A DNA stretch of 64,000 nucleotides, taken from assembly GCA_963971425.1 (NCBI GenBank), contig OZ020520.1, positions 27,063,535-27,127,534 of the forward strand, given 5' to 3'. The stretch comes from Bryoerythrophyllum caledonicum (taxonomy: Eukaryota; Streptophyta; Bryopsida; Pottiales; Pottiaceae). The translations under genes were made by a program, and so were the position numbers. Under the pieces are notes generated by a model, which did no database searches, was not told the DNA's origin, and worked only from the letters and a program-made list of their open reading frames with translations. Each line of letters opens with the position of its first letter. The first letter of the stretch is position 1. This document shows, one piece after another, positions 10,206-21,439 of the stretch.

Positions 10206-11898
10206 TTAATCCTTAATTTCCTATACATTTTCACACCAAAAACACTTCAAAACTGCTCGATCTTGTGCAATGAGCAAAGTAAGAAATACAAAATTTCATT
10301 TCTACTTTTAACCGTAGGATCTCAATTAAGACTTATTCAGTGACATAATAAAAACAAATTCATAAACTTCGACCGCACAAAATATCATAGTATTTAACCC
10401 CTAAAGGTCCATGACCACTTTTGCTCTAAAACCAGTCCAAAACTATCACTGCCAAAGAGACATGAAAATCACATTTCGAAGTGAATTTTGGATTTTCAAC
10501 CGTAAGATCTTAAAATAGACTTCATTATGAACATGCTGTAAAATTTTGGTTGCAATCCACCGCACAGATTGATAGATTTTAGTGTTTAAAGTCAAAACAA
10601 TGGTTCATTTTCTTCCCTGCGCTGAGTAGATCAGCAGACTTTGACTTCACTTTGTATCAAATTTTTGCATTGTACAGGGTCTAAATCTTTTACCATTGTC
10701 TTAAGCATGATGTTATTTTCCAACACACCAATTTTTAGAGGTTAAAAAGGGGTGTAGCATATTAAAATCAAGTGTGCAAGGAGTAGAGGTTCAAAAATTG
10801 CCATTTCACGTTTTATTTTTTTGTGAACTACGTATGTATTCGAATGATAATCCAAACGGTCAATAAGAAGGTTTTAACTACATATTGTTGTTGAAAAAAT
10901 AAAAAGTGAAAAATATGAAGATCTCTAGGTTTTATGTAGAAAAGATGAAGTTATTTTCCCCCGTTGCCCGAAAATGTGTGAAAATGTTTGACTTGGAATA
11001 AAATGCCTTTTTACACTAAAGACAAGAATTTTTTTTGAAAATTTCCAAAAAAGGAAATATTCTTTATATGTGTGAAAAATCATAATGTCAATAGAAACTT
11101 TTGTCAAAAATTTTGGAGGTGCCCGGAGTCCCCACTTTGGCTTTAAGTAGTACTAACTTTCTAACCACAAATCCAATATATATATATATATTTCCACAAA
11201 GCTCTTATCAGATCCTATCTTGAAAAAAAAAATCCAATTAAAAAGGATTTTTTTTAAAATTGTAGGTACATGCCCAAAATCCAAAATGACCCCAGGGGGA
11301 CGTTTGGTCCCTTAGGGGTTAAAGTTTTTAAAATGGTTCATTTTCTGCCCTGCGTTGAGAGAATGACCAGACTTTGACTTCACTTGGTGTCAAATGTTTG
11401 CACTACACAAGGCCTAAAGCCATAACCATCATGTTAAGCATGAGATTGGTTCCTAGTGCACCAATTTTTTGAGATAAAAAAGGGTGTAGCATATTGAAAA
11501 CAATTGTGCAAGGATTGGGGGTTTGATAATTGTCAATTCATGTTAGATTTTTTTGTAAACTTAATATTTTTTTGGCAAAAATAAATTGGAAAAAATATGA
11601 AGATCTCTAAGTTTAATGTGGGCAAGAAGAAGTTTTTCTGGTTCCTAGCCCAACAATGTGTGAAAATGTTTGACTTGGATTAATATAATATTTTTCACTA
11701 AAATCAAGAAATTTGTCTTAAGATGGCATAATCTCTTCATAAAATGTTGAATTTTGGAAAAATTGTACTCACACAAAGTTCATAGTAGTGTCCATCTAGA
11801 GTAAAAATTTCAAAGAAGAATGTTACAAACTGACACCATAGGAAGCTGCCCAAACCTTTGAAAGGTCCTGAGGGGACTCTTTGGAATTTAGGGGTTAA
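10206..11898 (+). mobile_element. TTAA element family T, copy T2, split by nested T1
   Basis: It begins TTAATCCTTAATTTCC and ends TTTAGGGGTTAA (TTAA at 11895-11898). It is interrupted at its internal GTGTTTAAAGT by copy T1 (10394-11322), which shares the TTAA on both sides. Other T copies carry the same internal sequence uninterrupted. Copy A at 1495-1510 gives the approximate empty site. Confidence 0.75.
10394..11322 (+). mobile_element. TTAA element family T, copy T1 (929 bp), near full length
   Basis: Left end TTAACCCCTAAAGGTCCATG, right end GGTCCCTTAGGGGTTAA; the terminal inverted repeat is about 16-18 bp. The oppositely oriented T5 (29932-30864, 933 bp) aligns over its whole length. No open frame is shared between copies, so it is non-autonomous. 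TTAA target and CCC-starting ends point to the piggyBac superfamily (inference). Confidence 0.8.
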
Positions 11899-12669
11899 TT
11901 ACTTGTAGTATGCCAAATTTTTAATGGTCAAAGATGTGAATATATCCAAACAAGTCTTAAACGTAATGTGGTCACCACATATTTTAACCCCTAAAGGACA
12001 ATTTGTACTTATGGGGTACAAATCAATTTTGGACAGGTTCCTAAAAATTTAATTTTAAAGATAACTTCTTGAAATTTTTAGTAAGAATAGGAATACAAAT
12101 TATCTTTGCGGAATATATACATTTTATTTTTTTGGACTTGTAGAAAAAAATTTATGGCGCCTAAAAAAAACAAAGCATGTTCATTTTGGTAGTTGGGCAG
12201 GGTATTATAGAGATGCATAGTCCTACTATAGAGTTGACTATTGCACTTTTTGACGTGGCTAGTAGTGAAGAAAAGTTCTTGGCAACCTTCATTGTATTCA
12301 CCTAAAAAAGCATAGAAATTAAGGATTTTACTTTTTTGGAAAGATATTTTTCTTTATTGTTGAAATAAGTCATGATAATTCTATTCACTGTTCGGATTTT
12401 AGATCCAACAATTATTTCTCTATTTAAAAAATAAAACTATTTCCCTCAAGTAAAGTGCCACTATCTATATCCCTAGTTGTTGTAGGTCCATTTTTCTTAT
12501 CGTAAAGAGCTCCATTACTAGTAACCATTGCACGCAATAACCTAACACAAAGTAGAACATAGATCCATGACTTTATGCAATGTGTTGTTGAAAAATATGC
12601 CATTATCTTTAGTCAAAGTGTGCTACACTAAAAATGATGTTTAGTGAAGTGGTACGAATAGTGTACTTA

Positions 12670-13105
12670 GGGCCTCTTTACACTAGAGGCGAGAGGCCGT
12701 GAGGAGAGAAATTTCAGCCAATGGGAGGCATAGAAATCGAGAAGACCAAAGAATGTCACTTTACACCCGATTTTTTTAGTCCAAGGGACGAAAGAGGAGA
12801 AAATGACATGGACAACACTTTTGTCCTCCGTGGCAACGAAAGTGCATAATAATGAGGGCCCCCGGAATTATAGTTAGGCCTACCTCAAGAGGTGGGCCTA
12901 ACTATAAATTCGGGGGGCCATTGGCCAAAAAACTCACAACCAATCATTTAATATATTTAAAGATGAATTTTGAAAAAGCTCAACATTGGAGCTTTTGGCC
13001 TTCTCTCACTTTATACCACACCCAAAGGCCATGGCCTCTCAAGAATGTGCCATGGCCCAAGTGGAGTTTGGCCGGAGGCTTCTCGTTTCTAATGTAAAGA
13101 GGCCC
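12670..13105. mobile_element. PIF/Harbinger-type (Tourist-like) MITE (436 bp)
   Basis: Inverted ends GGGCCTCTTTACACTAGAGG and ..TAATGTAAAGAGGCCC are directly flanked by the 3-bp duplication TTA (12667-12669 and 13106-13108). F2 at 5850-5862 (GTACTTACCTTAGTAC) shows the unoccupied site with a single TTA. TTA duplication with GGGCC-type ends is the mark of PIF/Harbinger MITEs. No transposase. Confidence 0.85.
12856..12919. repeat. Near-perfect 64-bp palindrome
   Basis: Arms of about 30 nt: GGGCCCCCGGAATTATAGTT then AGGCC, inverted as AACTATAAATTCGGGGGGCC, with a minimal loop at CTCAAGAG. It lies inside the Harbinger-type MITE. Confidence 0.85.
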
Positions 13106-13703
13106 TTATTCTAGTACATTGTTTGTGAATAAGTTGACAATCAGTGTTAGTTTACAAAAAGAAACTTTGATTCCATGTCGGCGGCAAGCCCATGCTTCTC
13201 CTCATTTGCAACTTTCAAATGGCCATAACTCACTTGGTTTTTGTCCAAATTGGGCATATGAGGTGTTTTTTGACATCTACAGCAAACATAGATGCCAATA
13301 AACACCTCATATGCTCAATTCGGATTAAATTTGAGTGAGTTATGCTCTTCAGAGGAGTGCTGATAAGATACTCTGACAACTCTCGGCTTCTGGACCTTTT
13401 TTTGTACTTCTACTATTGATACACTAAATGTGCACAAGTGGATAAAATATTCTGCGATCTTTCCTAGAATTGTCAAATAGTGTAATAGTTGACATTTAGT
13501 TTACGGTTGTGTCACTACACTAAATGTCTAGTGTGCAATTGGTGTATGGGTTTGCATTTAGTGTATACTACGCTAGATAACATTTGTAGTGTTGCCCTAT
13601 CTGGGCATGGTGGGCAAAAACTATTTTGCACTCTTCACATGCATATATCTTTCAATTCATACGGTTAAAGTTTACAAAAATTTAGGGGTGCCTTCTCATA
13701 GTA

Positions 13704-13840
13704 CAGTAAACCCTGTTTTAATCAATACTTTGGGAACTAGGTCAAAATATTGAATTATGAAGGATATTGGTGCCGAATTTATTGATAGCCCACCAAAAAT
13801 ATTGAAATATGGAGGATATTGATTTAGACAGATTCTACCG
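13704..13840. mobile_element. pogo/mariner-like MITE (137 bp)
   Basis: Flanked by TA (13702-13703 and 13841-13842). The ends CAGTAAACCCTGTTTTAATC and, inverted, GATTTAGACAGATTCTACCG give an imperfect ~24-bp inverted repeat. The CAGTAAACCCTG-type end resembles pogo-like elements. Nested in Y3. Confidence 0.7.
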
Positions 13841-14246
13841 TAGTTAGCTTGGAGATCCAACGGTTGAAAATAGTAAAAATAAGTTTAAGTCTAATTATAT
13901 CTAATCACGAAGTGGCAGTTTTGGGGCAGTTTTGGTGAAGCATCAACCCGTTCCTTCATGAGTTAAGTTGCTGTAGATTCCAAGTTCTGAAAGACCCAAG
14001 TCAAAGCAATAACCAATCACCATGATCATATACACAAATACATAAAACATTACCAAACCAAATTGGAGGCAGCTAATGAAAATGAGGAAAGTGAGCATGA
14101 CAAGGAAGAAAGAAACAGATTTGTGTCAGTGAAACTCATTAAGGCAGCCCTGACATAGGTTTTAGGATGCAACGACATGATCACAAGCATCCAGGGAAAG
14201 TCCACAACTCACTGCAGATAGCACCCTCAAGTCCACAAACACCACA

Positions 14247-14249
<3 letters not shown>

Positions 14250-14291
<42 letters not shown>

Positions 14292-14425
14292 AACACAAAC
14301 ACACAAAACACACAACACATACTTACACTTGACTCACACACAAACACACAACACAAACACACAAAACACACAACACACAACACAAACACACAAAACACAC
14401 AACACACAACACACACACATACTTA
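14250..14425. repeat. (CA)n microsatellite and derived ACACAAACAC repeats
   Basis: A pure CA run of about 16 units followed by imperfect ACACAAAACACACAAC-type units. It lies just 3' of cereblon; a short remnant persists in duplication copy A at 1796-1818. The Thr/His- and Cys/Val-rich reading frames here are artefacts of the repeat. Confidence 0.95.
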
Positions 14426-14789
14426 CACTTGACTTCAGGAAGAGCCTGCTACAGCCTCGAGTACATTTAGAATAAATACGCATAGTCAGAAGAGAGGACG
14501 GATCTCCACAGCACCGGTTCCTACGCTCGTCTCAAAAAATCAAAAAAGAATCTGGTACAGCATCACGCCTACGCCGAGGTTGTAGTACCCCAATTTACAC
14601 CGTCCAAAACCGCAAGAAGAATGATGCCGCCGCCGCCGCCGCTGCCGCAACAACAGCACAAGAGAAAGAGGGAGTGGAATGTACACATGGTCCTAAGAAG
14701 GGTGAGGAAGAGTCTGTGGGCCTAGGACTGCTGCAAAATTGGCTGGAGAGGTCACAGCCATCGTCACTTTGCCGGGGGTTTGGGGAGGT

Positions 14790-17700
14790 TTAGTCCCAGT
14801 AGAGGTCTCCGGGGGGCTGGGACTCGGAGCTGCCGATGAGCTGCGTGCGGCGGATGCCCCAAAAGGTCTGCGGGCGAGTCTCGGGGTCCACGGCGATGAA
14901 GCGCCACCCCATGTGCTGCTCCCGCCGGTTCAGGTAGCATCCCTGGCACTTTGCCAAAATCCACGCGTACCTGCAAGTCGGAGCAACTAGATTAGAACAC
15001 GAGAGGAGTGGTATTGCGTAAGATGCGCTTTGAATGATGGAAGGCAGCTCATGTTCATTGTTGGTCTCATGCAAGCTCTTTCTTCATTGAAAGCACACAG
15101 CTGGAGCTACTTCCACGTGAGTTTTGAGTTCTTCCATGCGTAACTGAAGGATTCGAATTGAAAGACCACCGATTATATAGAGTCAGCAAGTCGAAGACTA
15201 CTCTGATCAACCAACACAATTGCGACCAGTGACACTTACCCTGGGAACCAGCTGTTCTCGGTCTGCGGCGCTCCTTTGATGCGCATGTTCTGAGCGCACG
15301 ACAGAGTGAGCGTCTCGTGCACATACCCATGTGCGTTCACATAAGCCCCGATTGCGCCCTCCGTAGACATCACAAAAACATCGCTTTGCCGTGCAATAAC
15401 CTCCTGAAAGAACCAAACAACACTATCAGAAAAACACCATATGAAAACTGCGGACACAACACAACCTCCTGAAAAAACAAAAAGACTGAAACACTTTCAA
15501 ACACCATTTGGATGCTATCTCAAACACCATTTAGAAACTGTATCAGACACCATTTGGGGCCAACATGAAAAAAATACGTAGTTGGAAGAGTGCTTACCCC
15601 GCAGCAATTACATCTCAACATGTCCATGCCTTTCAGGAGCTCGATCTCGCGCTTGAGGCGCTCCAGAGTGGAGTCGATCTCGAGAAGCTCCTGGCGCGTG
15701 TGGTCCTGGATGGGCATGTTGCTGCCTATGTAATACGAAAGCGCCGTAGGACATGAAATCTCCGCTAACCGGGGATGGTCCCCCATCTGGCCCAGCATAT
15801 CTAAACAATACAAAACAAAAGGAACCAACAAATCAGTAAACATTCAAAGTGTGAGGACAGACCACGGTTCATTCTTAAGACCATTCACATCAGACTCTCT
15901 GAACGTGAGTTCCGCACCATCTCGGATGGACTTATGATTGCTACATTGAGGTGAACATGTGCTTAATAGAGTGTTAGGAAAACAAAATTACTGCACAAAC
16001 CTTGATGCAACACATCTTGAGTGCCACGAGAGAGGTATGGTACTTGCATCACGGAAAGACAAGTTTCAAGTAATTCCTCACCTGCTGCTCTGCGAGCCAG
16101 ATCGTAGGTGTCGTACTGGCGGTACACCCAGTGCGGCAGGGACGAGAACTGCGCCCTCATTGCCCACCGCGACGCGTCCTGCCTCCACATTCGGCACGCG
16201 TTTGCATACGGCGAGCCTTGCGGTCTTGGATCCGAGACAGGGACGATCGTGGTATCTCTGCTTCGTGCAAGCAGCTCCGGCACAGACGCCGCAACTTCGG
16301 CCTTCTCTGCTTCCTCGTCTGCTTCCACTGGTGGCGCCGTCTCCGGCTCTCGCTCCGCGCAGTTCCTGCCGTTGTTCGGCTCCCTCCGCATCACCTCCAT
16401 CCTCCGCCCAATGGCGGTGCCGTCGTTGGCTCTCAGACGCACGGCAGGTCGCTCGAAGTCGGAGTCGTCGCTGATGCTGTCGTCGTCTTCGCTGCTGGAG
16501 TCCAGCTCGTCCTCCTCGCCAGTGAGCGCAGCGATCATATCCTCGCTCTCATCCCTGCAGCACACGTCGACAGAGAACAGACAAGGTCATGAAATGCCAG
16601 TCCCGAAGACTTGACGTGTGGAGTTTTCCAACGAGAGGACGCACTTACCCTTCGTGCTCTCCGTTTCTGTAGGCCTCGGCTTCCGCTTGAGCCGCCCGGA
16701 TAGCTCTACAGTACGGGAAAACTATGGCTCAGCGAGCAACCTGGGAAAGCCAATTGCTGCAACGAGAAAGAAGGAAGGCAGGCAACCAACCAACCTGATG
16801 AGGGCCTCGTGTTGCCGGGCGAACTGCTCCTCGTCCTCCGACTCCTCCACGAACTCGTCCACGCTCGCGACGTGCGAGTTGATCGATGCCGTGGGGCTCC
16901 GGCCGCTCCTGCGGTTGAAGGAGGTTGCTAGTGGGCCGAACGCGTCGTTCATGTGGCGTGAGAAGTAGCCCAGTGTCTTCGTGTCTTCTTCAATGATTTG
17001 CACCTGAGCGAAGAGCTGCATCGGGAAGCATCATCAGCTAGTTAGCAAAGCAGATCAGCCTCGGTACGTTCAGCGAGTCAGGGGAAGGAACTTACTGCGC
17101 CGTCAGGTTGAGTCCACACAGACAAAATCCTGAAGCGCTGCTGCCCCTTCGTCATCACGTTCACGGATCCGTCCCGCTGCTCCTTCACCCTACAAATCTG
17201 TAGAGAACAAACATTAGAGAAAACACTAGACGAGTTATAGAGTCGGCAACAAACCAGCATGAAATCTGCCAAAACATGTTGGAACTTACCTTCGCAGTTG
17301 TGCCGTAGTTAGCGACATGAATTCTGCCGCTCCGGGAGACGCGCACATGAATCTGCGATGTCACACTTGTGAGTGACGGAGAAATTTGAAGTATGAAGAA
17401 GAGAGGATTAAGGTCTCCAACTTACCACGCCGAGTGTTTGAAGGGCGTCGTTGGCCACCGGGTCCATGGCATGGGACACAGCCGCCTTGAACCGCTGCTG
17501 GAGCACGCGGAGCGGGAGCTTCTGGCCCGGAAACAACACAATACCTGAGACACAACTCACTCGTCAGAAACATCTGAGGTGAAGCAAACAGAAAGAGCTG
17601 TGAAAACAAGTGTGAGACGTACCCTCCAAGTAGAACATGGGCAGTCGCAGCACCGCTCCATCTACGCCATTGAAGCGCTCATTGCCCACATCCTCCACTT

Positions 17701-18428
17701 CTGCAAGCTCACAACCACCAATTAAGCCAACACTTAGATGCGCGTGGTGAGCGTCAAAAACGGGATCCGAGGAGTGATAACCATACCTCCGAGTCCTCCC
17801 AGATACGTGTGCAAAGATGCCAGATTGGTGTCAAAGTTCAACGCCTCCCCAGGCTCCCAGTTCCCACCTCCCTGAGAGTGGCTGCTGTGCAGAAACACAC
17901 AACAGAAAAAAGTGAGCCCAACAGCCCATGTTCCTACTCCTCCAATAACACAATTCCAGGGTTCCTCAACTTGTATCTAGTTCTCCATAAAATGCATCCC
18001 CATATCCAGTGCCATTGGATCGGCGCCAAACCCATGGAGCTCCAAAGCCTCTACCATCACACCAAGCGAGAAAAACCACCCAAACTCTATCAACACTCAA
18101 GTGACGACACGATCATCGTCAGGGTTCCCTCTTGCGGAAGAGATTGTCGCCTGGAATCCCGAGCGCCCGGAATTGCGGCTCCGTACCTGAAATCTTCGCG
18201 GGGCGCTATGTCGCTCTCGGAAAACACTTCCACGGGCTCCTCGGAATCCGCCTCCTCCAGCGGCACCATCGCGTCGCGGGCTAACGCCGCCTCATGGTAC
18301 TGCTCGTCGGTGACGTGATAATCCTGCCCCACCTCATCACCGCAGCCGCCGCTGCCGTCGCCATACTCCAGCGCTGCCGCCTCGCGCTCTTGAATCTCCA
18401 CCGCGCCACACATTTTGATCGATCCCAA
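14790..18428 (-). CDS. CRBN: Cereblon homologue (CRL4 substrate receptor), 12 exons, 666 aa
   Basis: Exons (minus strand): 18428-18187, 17884-17787, 17700-17623, 17544-17426, 17352-17290, 17197-17096, 17015-16795, 16705-16649, 16554-16082, 15800-15598, 15403-15240 and 14970-14790. All are GT-AG, and the phases join to one 2001-nt frame. Known role of the family: binds DDB1 through a LON-like domain and presents substrates to CUL4 via the CULT (thalidomide-binding) domain. Seen here: FDTNLASLHTYLG (about 98-110) and FPGQKLPLRV start the LON region; acidic insertions lie at about 285-330. The CULT zinc pairs are Cys548/Cys551 and Cys615/Cys618. Asn575/His577, Trp604, Trp610 and Trp629 correspond to the human ligand pocket (Asn351/His353, Trp380/386/400). 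It is longer than the 442-aa human protein because of the N-terminus and acidic insert. A second Met lies five codons in. Exon 7 could also start three or four codons later. No defect seen. Confidence 0.93.
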
Positions 18429-19330
18429 TCAACTAACTGCGCGGACCACTACAATCTCTCTCTACTGGCGCTCCGGCCCTACCCCGATCCGCACCCCGCG
18501 CACCACGCTGTCGCGCTCCTTCATCAACCGGGGGAGCACGGCGCTCGACAGCATGCTATCCCCACAAACACACACGCTCAAAATACACAAGGAACACGAC
18601 CCACCGGGGCAAGGAATCAAGCAGCAAAACTCACACTTGAATGAGGTGGGGTGATCGACGAGGTGATGGAAGACTGCAAACAGTGGGAAAACGAGAAAAG
18701 AGTTTGAAGAAGACGAGGAGGGAGGAAGATCCGACGCACTGACGGGTTTGCCAGGTTGCTGCTTCACCCCGGCGCACGACGACCAGGGCGGGTGGAACTT
18801 TTTCTGCACCCTGGCGGCGTTTTGCCTTAATCGGGAGCGCAGGAATCAACCAATCTCTACAGTGCGCAGAGTGCGTTTTATGGGAGTGACCACATCTCGA
18901 CTCATGTCCCCCTGGCATGCCATTTCCACCCGGCCCGGCGCCGGCTTCCGGACAGTGTCAGGTTCGGCTGTGGATTGGGGCTGATTCTGGGTCTGCCTCG
19001 GGCGCTGGTTCGGGAGGTGCGCAAGTTTGTTGCTTCATCATGGGGCTTGTGCGGGAGGTCCGCAAGTTCGTTGCTTCATCATGCGCGCGGGTTCGTCATC
19101 ATGCTCGCGAGTCCTTCATGATGAGCGCAGCGCGGCCCTCCCTCCCGCGGCCCGCCTCAGGACGCTGCGGCGCTGCTGCTCACCACTTACTCACGCCTGC
19201 CTCTGCGCCTCAGCGAACCGGCCTGGTGATTGTGGTGGTGAAAACGTCGTATCCTGCGCGACGGATTCCGGGGGAACTTGACGTCCGTGATTTGCGGAGG
19301 GGAGAGGTCGACGGATTCCGGGTGGAATTG
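18429..19330 (-). promoter_or_regulatory. GC-rich upstream region of the cereblon gene
   Basis: This lies directly 5' of the cereblon start codon and is markedly GC-rich and CpG-rich compared with the AT-rich flanks (18430-18620 and 18900-19330 especially). That is consistent with a promoter and 5' untranslated region. A short direct repeat (a GTGCG..AAGTT.GTTGCTTCATCATG block, twice) lies at 19016-19082. No unambiguous TATA box was chosen. Open frames here are short and overlap in several frames, as expected for GC-rich non-coding DNA. Confidence 0.5.
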
Positions 19331-19434
19331 TGAGTTTACACTCACCCCTTCCACAAGTTACAGTCAAATTTGGCGCTAGTGGATGGAGATGGTAAGATCT
19401 TTGTGTAAGTTAAAAGTTAGGTTAGGGTTTAATA

Positions 19435-19835
19435 GACAATTTGGTAACTTCGGCCATGGACTAATGTCATATTCCCTAAAAAGCTCCACATGGTCTACAA
19501 GGACGGCTTTGTTGAAAACTCCAATATGTGCTCAAAAGTGTCATGATTCAATGGCGCCATTGACACTCTAGGGAGACAATTTGGTAACGTGAGCCATTAG
19601 ATGGTGTCAGATTCCGTAGAAAGCTACATAGAATCTGCAAGCATGGACAACTCTTGTTGAAAATTCGGATATGCGCTCAAGATGTCATGATTCAATCATG
19701 CCATTGACACTCCACAGGAAAATTTTGTCGGATTTCCTAAAAAGGTACGGAAAATCTGCGAGCATGGACAATTCTTGTTGAAAATTCGGATGTGCGCTCA
19801 AGATGTCATAATTCAATGGCGCCATTGACACTCTA
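19435..19835 (+). repeat. Three tandem ~139-bp repeats upstream of cereblon
   Basis: Units start at 19435, 19574 and about 19717. Each contains CCTAAAAAG-type, GTTGAAAATTCGGAT, GCTCAAGATGTCATGATTCA and GCCATTGACACTC words. Units 2 and 3 are closer to each other than to unit 1. Confidence 0.8.
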
Positions 19836-21163
19836 GAGATCATTTGTAGTCGCAATGAAGTAACCAAAGTTGTACCTGCCCATGAGTCACACTCTCCAAC
19901 CTCCTTGTCGATCATTGGCAAAGTACTTTCGGTGATCTTGATAATCCATTCCAGATTGTATACAAGAGAAATCAACGCATAATCTTACATCTACAATAGT
20001 TTTGATTCCGAAGACCATAAGCAGTGGTTACAAGTAAGTTGAGGCTATAATTAGGTGAGGTTATAAGTTAGTGGCATATAACTCACAAGAGGGATGAATG
20101 TACGCCAACTGAGGGCAGAATTGGGGGATGAAAGTTGCGGTGGATGAAAGCCGTGTTCCGAGTGGAATTTGGCATGGAGGGAAGTTGCAAACGGTAACTT
20201 GTGAATCCGGTCACTTTTACCTTCCCGTCCGGTGCACTCTAACTCGCTTTTGGGAGCAGTACTGTGGGTGGTGGACATCATTATTGCCTCCAACATGGCT
20301 CACAGGCTATTGGAAAAGGGATCATTGCTCATAATACTGTCATAAAGGGGGCGGTTGTTTGGTGTCCCTTGGGAAGACAAGAATTTCCCACCCTGGTTGC
20401 CCAGTGCCCATGGGCCAACTGAAGGCTTGGCTTTTCCCCACAGCCCTTGCATCGCTTGCACATCATAACAACCACAAATCCGCACGTTGTCACTCCCGTG
20501 CCGTGCATAAAGAGTATGCATTGTAAATGAAAACCACCCTTGCTCAACCAGTGCCTTCAAAGTTCACGTGTTCCTGGAACATGTGCCTCAAGGGAATGTT
20601 AGCTGCTTCCAAGCTGAGGGGAGCATTGGAAGAAGAGTCAGGCAGGCAGGCGTGAGGATCAGGTAATCACCTTGGGTCATGAGCACATTACAACATGAAT
20701 TTGCAAAATTAGCTCAAAATGGAAGAAAATTCTAATGATGGTTGTGGCAAGGAACAAAATGCACCTTTTTGGAGAGAACTTGGTTCCCAGGGGGCGTTCC
20801 CAGGTCGGTGCAGGAAGGGCAGGGGATGAACAGAAGGATTCTGGCGCTGGAGATCCATCTGCGCCGTCCACTGACTGAGCATTTGCATCCTTACCATCCG
20901 ATGTTCAGCCATGATGGGCAGAATGGAATCATGGCAGACTTTGTTACTTCTGATTTCCAGGACCTAATAGTACTGTACATTCAAAGGGGATCCCCTTTCA
21001 TGCCACGTCATTCGCCCGTCGATGCCACAATATTCAGGGTGCCTTTTTCACAGAGGCCCTGACCATGTGGAATTTAGTCAAAACTGTGTTTCATTTTATT
21101 TGGAGCTGTAGCTGATGGATCACTAATCCATCTTTCTCACAGTATCCATTCTTTCTCTTGTGT
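19836..21163. other. Unrecognised, moderately GC-rich stretch without a supported gene
   Basis: Short open frames occur on both strands (for example 20300-20560 minus and 20742-21062 plus), but none shows a recognisable domain, splice context or repeat. It could hold fragments of an old gene or element. Confidence 0.4.
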
Positions 21164-21385
21164 TTAACCCCTGAAGGACCAAGGCATTTCATGGTAATCT
21201 CTACTCCATTGATTAAAAATCGTCAAGGTGAACTTTTTGAGAATGTAACCATAGGATTTTCTTCTAAACTTATATGAGATGATGTGGTATAAATTTTGTG
21301 AATTACGATTGTACAGATTGAAAAATAATTGCACTCAAGGTGAAACAGATTGTCCCCCAAATGGACGCTTGGTCACTTAGGGGTC
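21164..21385 (+). mobile_element. Short TTAA element Z1 (222 bp)
   Basis: TTAACCCCTGAAGGACCAAG at the left; the right end is GGTCACTTAGGGGTCAA (target TTAA mutated to TCAA). It is nearly identical in layout to Z2 and Z3. It looks like an internally deleted TTAA element, ending in the same GTGAATT..GACCG..GATTGAAA words as longer families. Confidence 0.7.
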
Positions 21386-21439
21386 AACCCCTGATTCTTT
21401 GTCTCTAGTGTTTGACCCCTAATTATGTGTCTCTAGTGT

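Larger units (their letters stand above)
12624..13592. mobile_element. ACACTAAA-family fold-back element, copy F3, nested in Y3
   Basis: Ends are TACACTAAAAATGATGTTTA and, inverted, ATAACATTTGTAGTGT. The interior shares the ACACTAAATGTGCACAAGTG and GGTTTGCATTTAGTGTA blocks with F1 and F2. It carries the MITE at 12670-13105. Confidence 0.65.
11984..13966 (-). mobile_element. TTAA element family Y, copy Y3, with three other elements nested inside
   Basis: Left end is TTAACCCCTAAAGGAC (11984). The right end runs TTCCTTCATGAGTTAA (13963-13966), matching the inverted left part of Y1 (24756). Y sequence runs 11984-12623, resumes at 13593-13703, and ends 13843-13966. Nested inside are fold-back F3, the Harbinger-type MITE inside F3, and a pogo-like MITE. 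Cereblon-linked sequence resumes exactly at 13967; copy A near 1570 is the empty site. Confidence 0.75.
7255..15535. repeat. Duplicated unit, copy B (partner of 205-2255), expanded by insertions
   Basis: It carries the broken copy of the unrecognised gene and the complete 3' half of cereblon. It is interrupted by 8158-8460, 8750-10079, 10206-11898 and 11984-13966. Removing these four insertions restores colinearity with copy A. The similarity ends near 15535, in the intron upstream of cereblon exon 11. Confidence 0.85.

Noticed and set aside
14162-14475. Open frames rich in Cys/Val (minus) and Thr/His (plus)
   Set aside because: Generated entirely by the CA microsatellite.
15959-16614. Several long plus-strand frames
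   Set aside because: They are antisense to cereblon exon 9; GC-rich exons keep other frames open.
20300-21062. Candidate small genes on both strands
   Set aside because: No recognisable domain, no consistent splice sites and no second copy; kept only as an unrecognised stretch.
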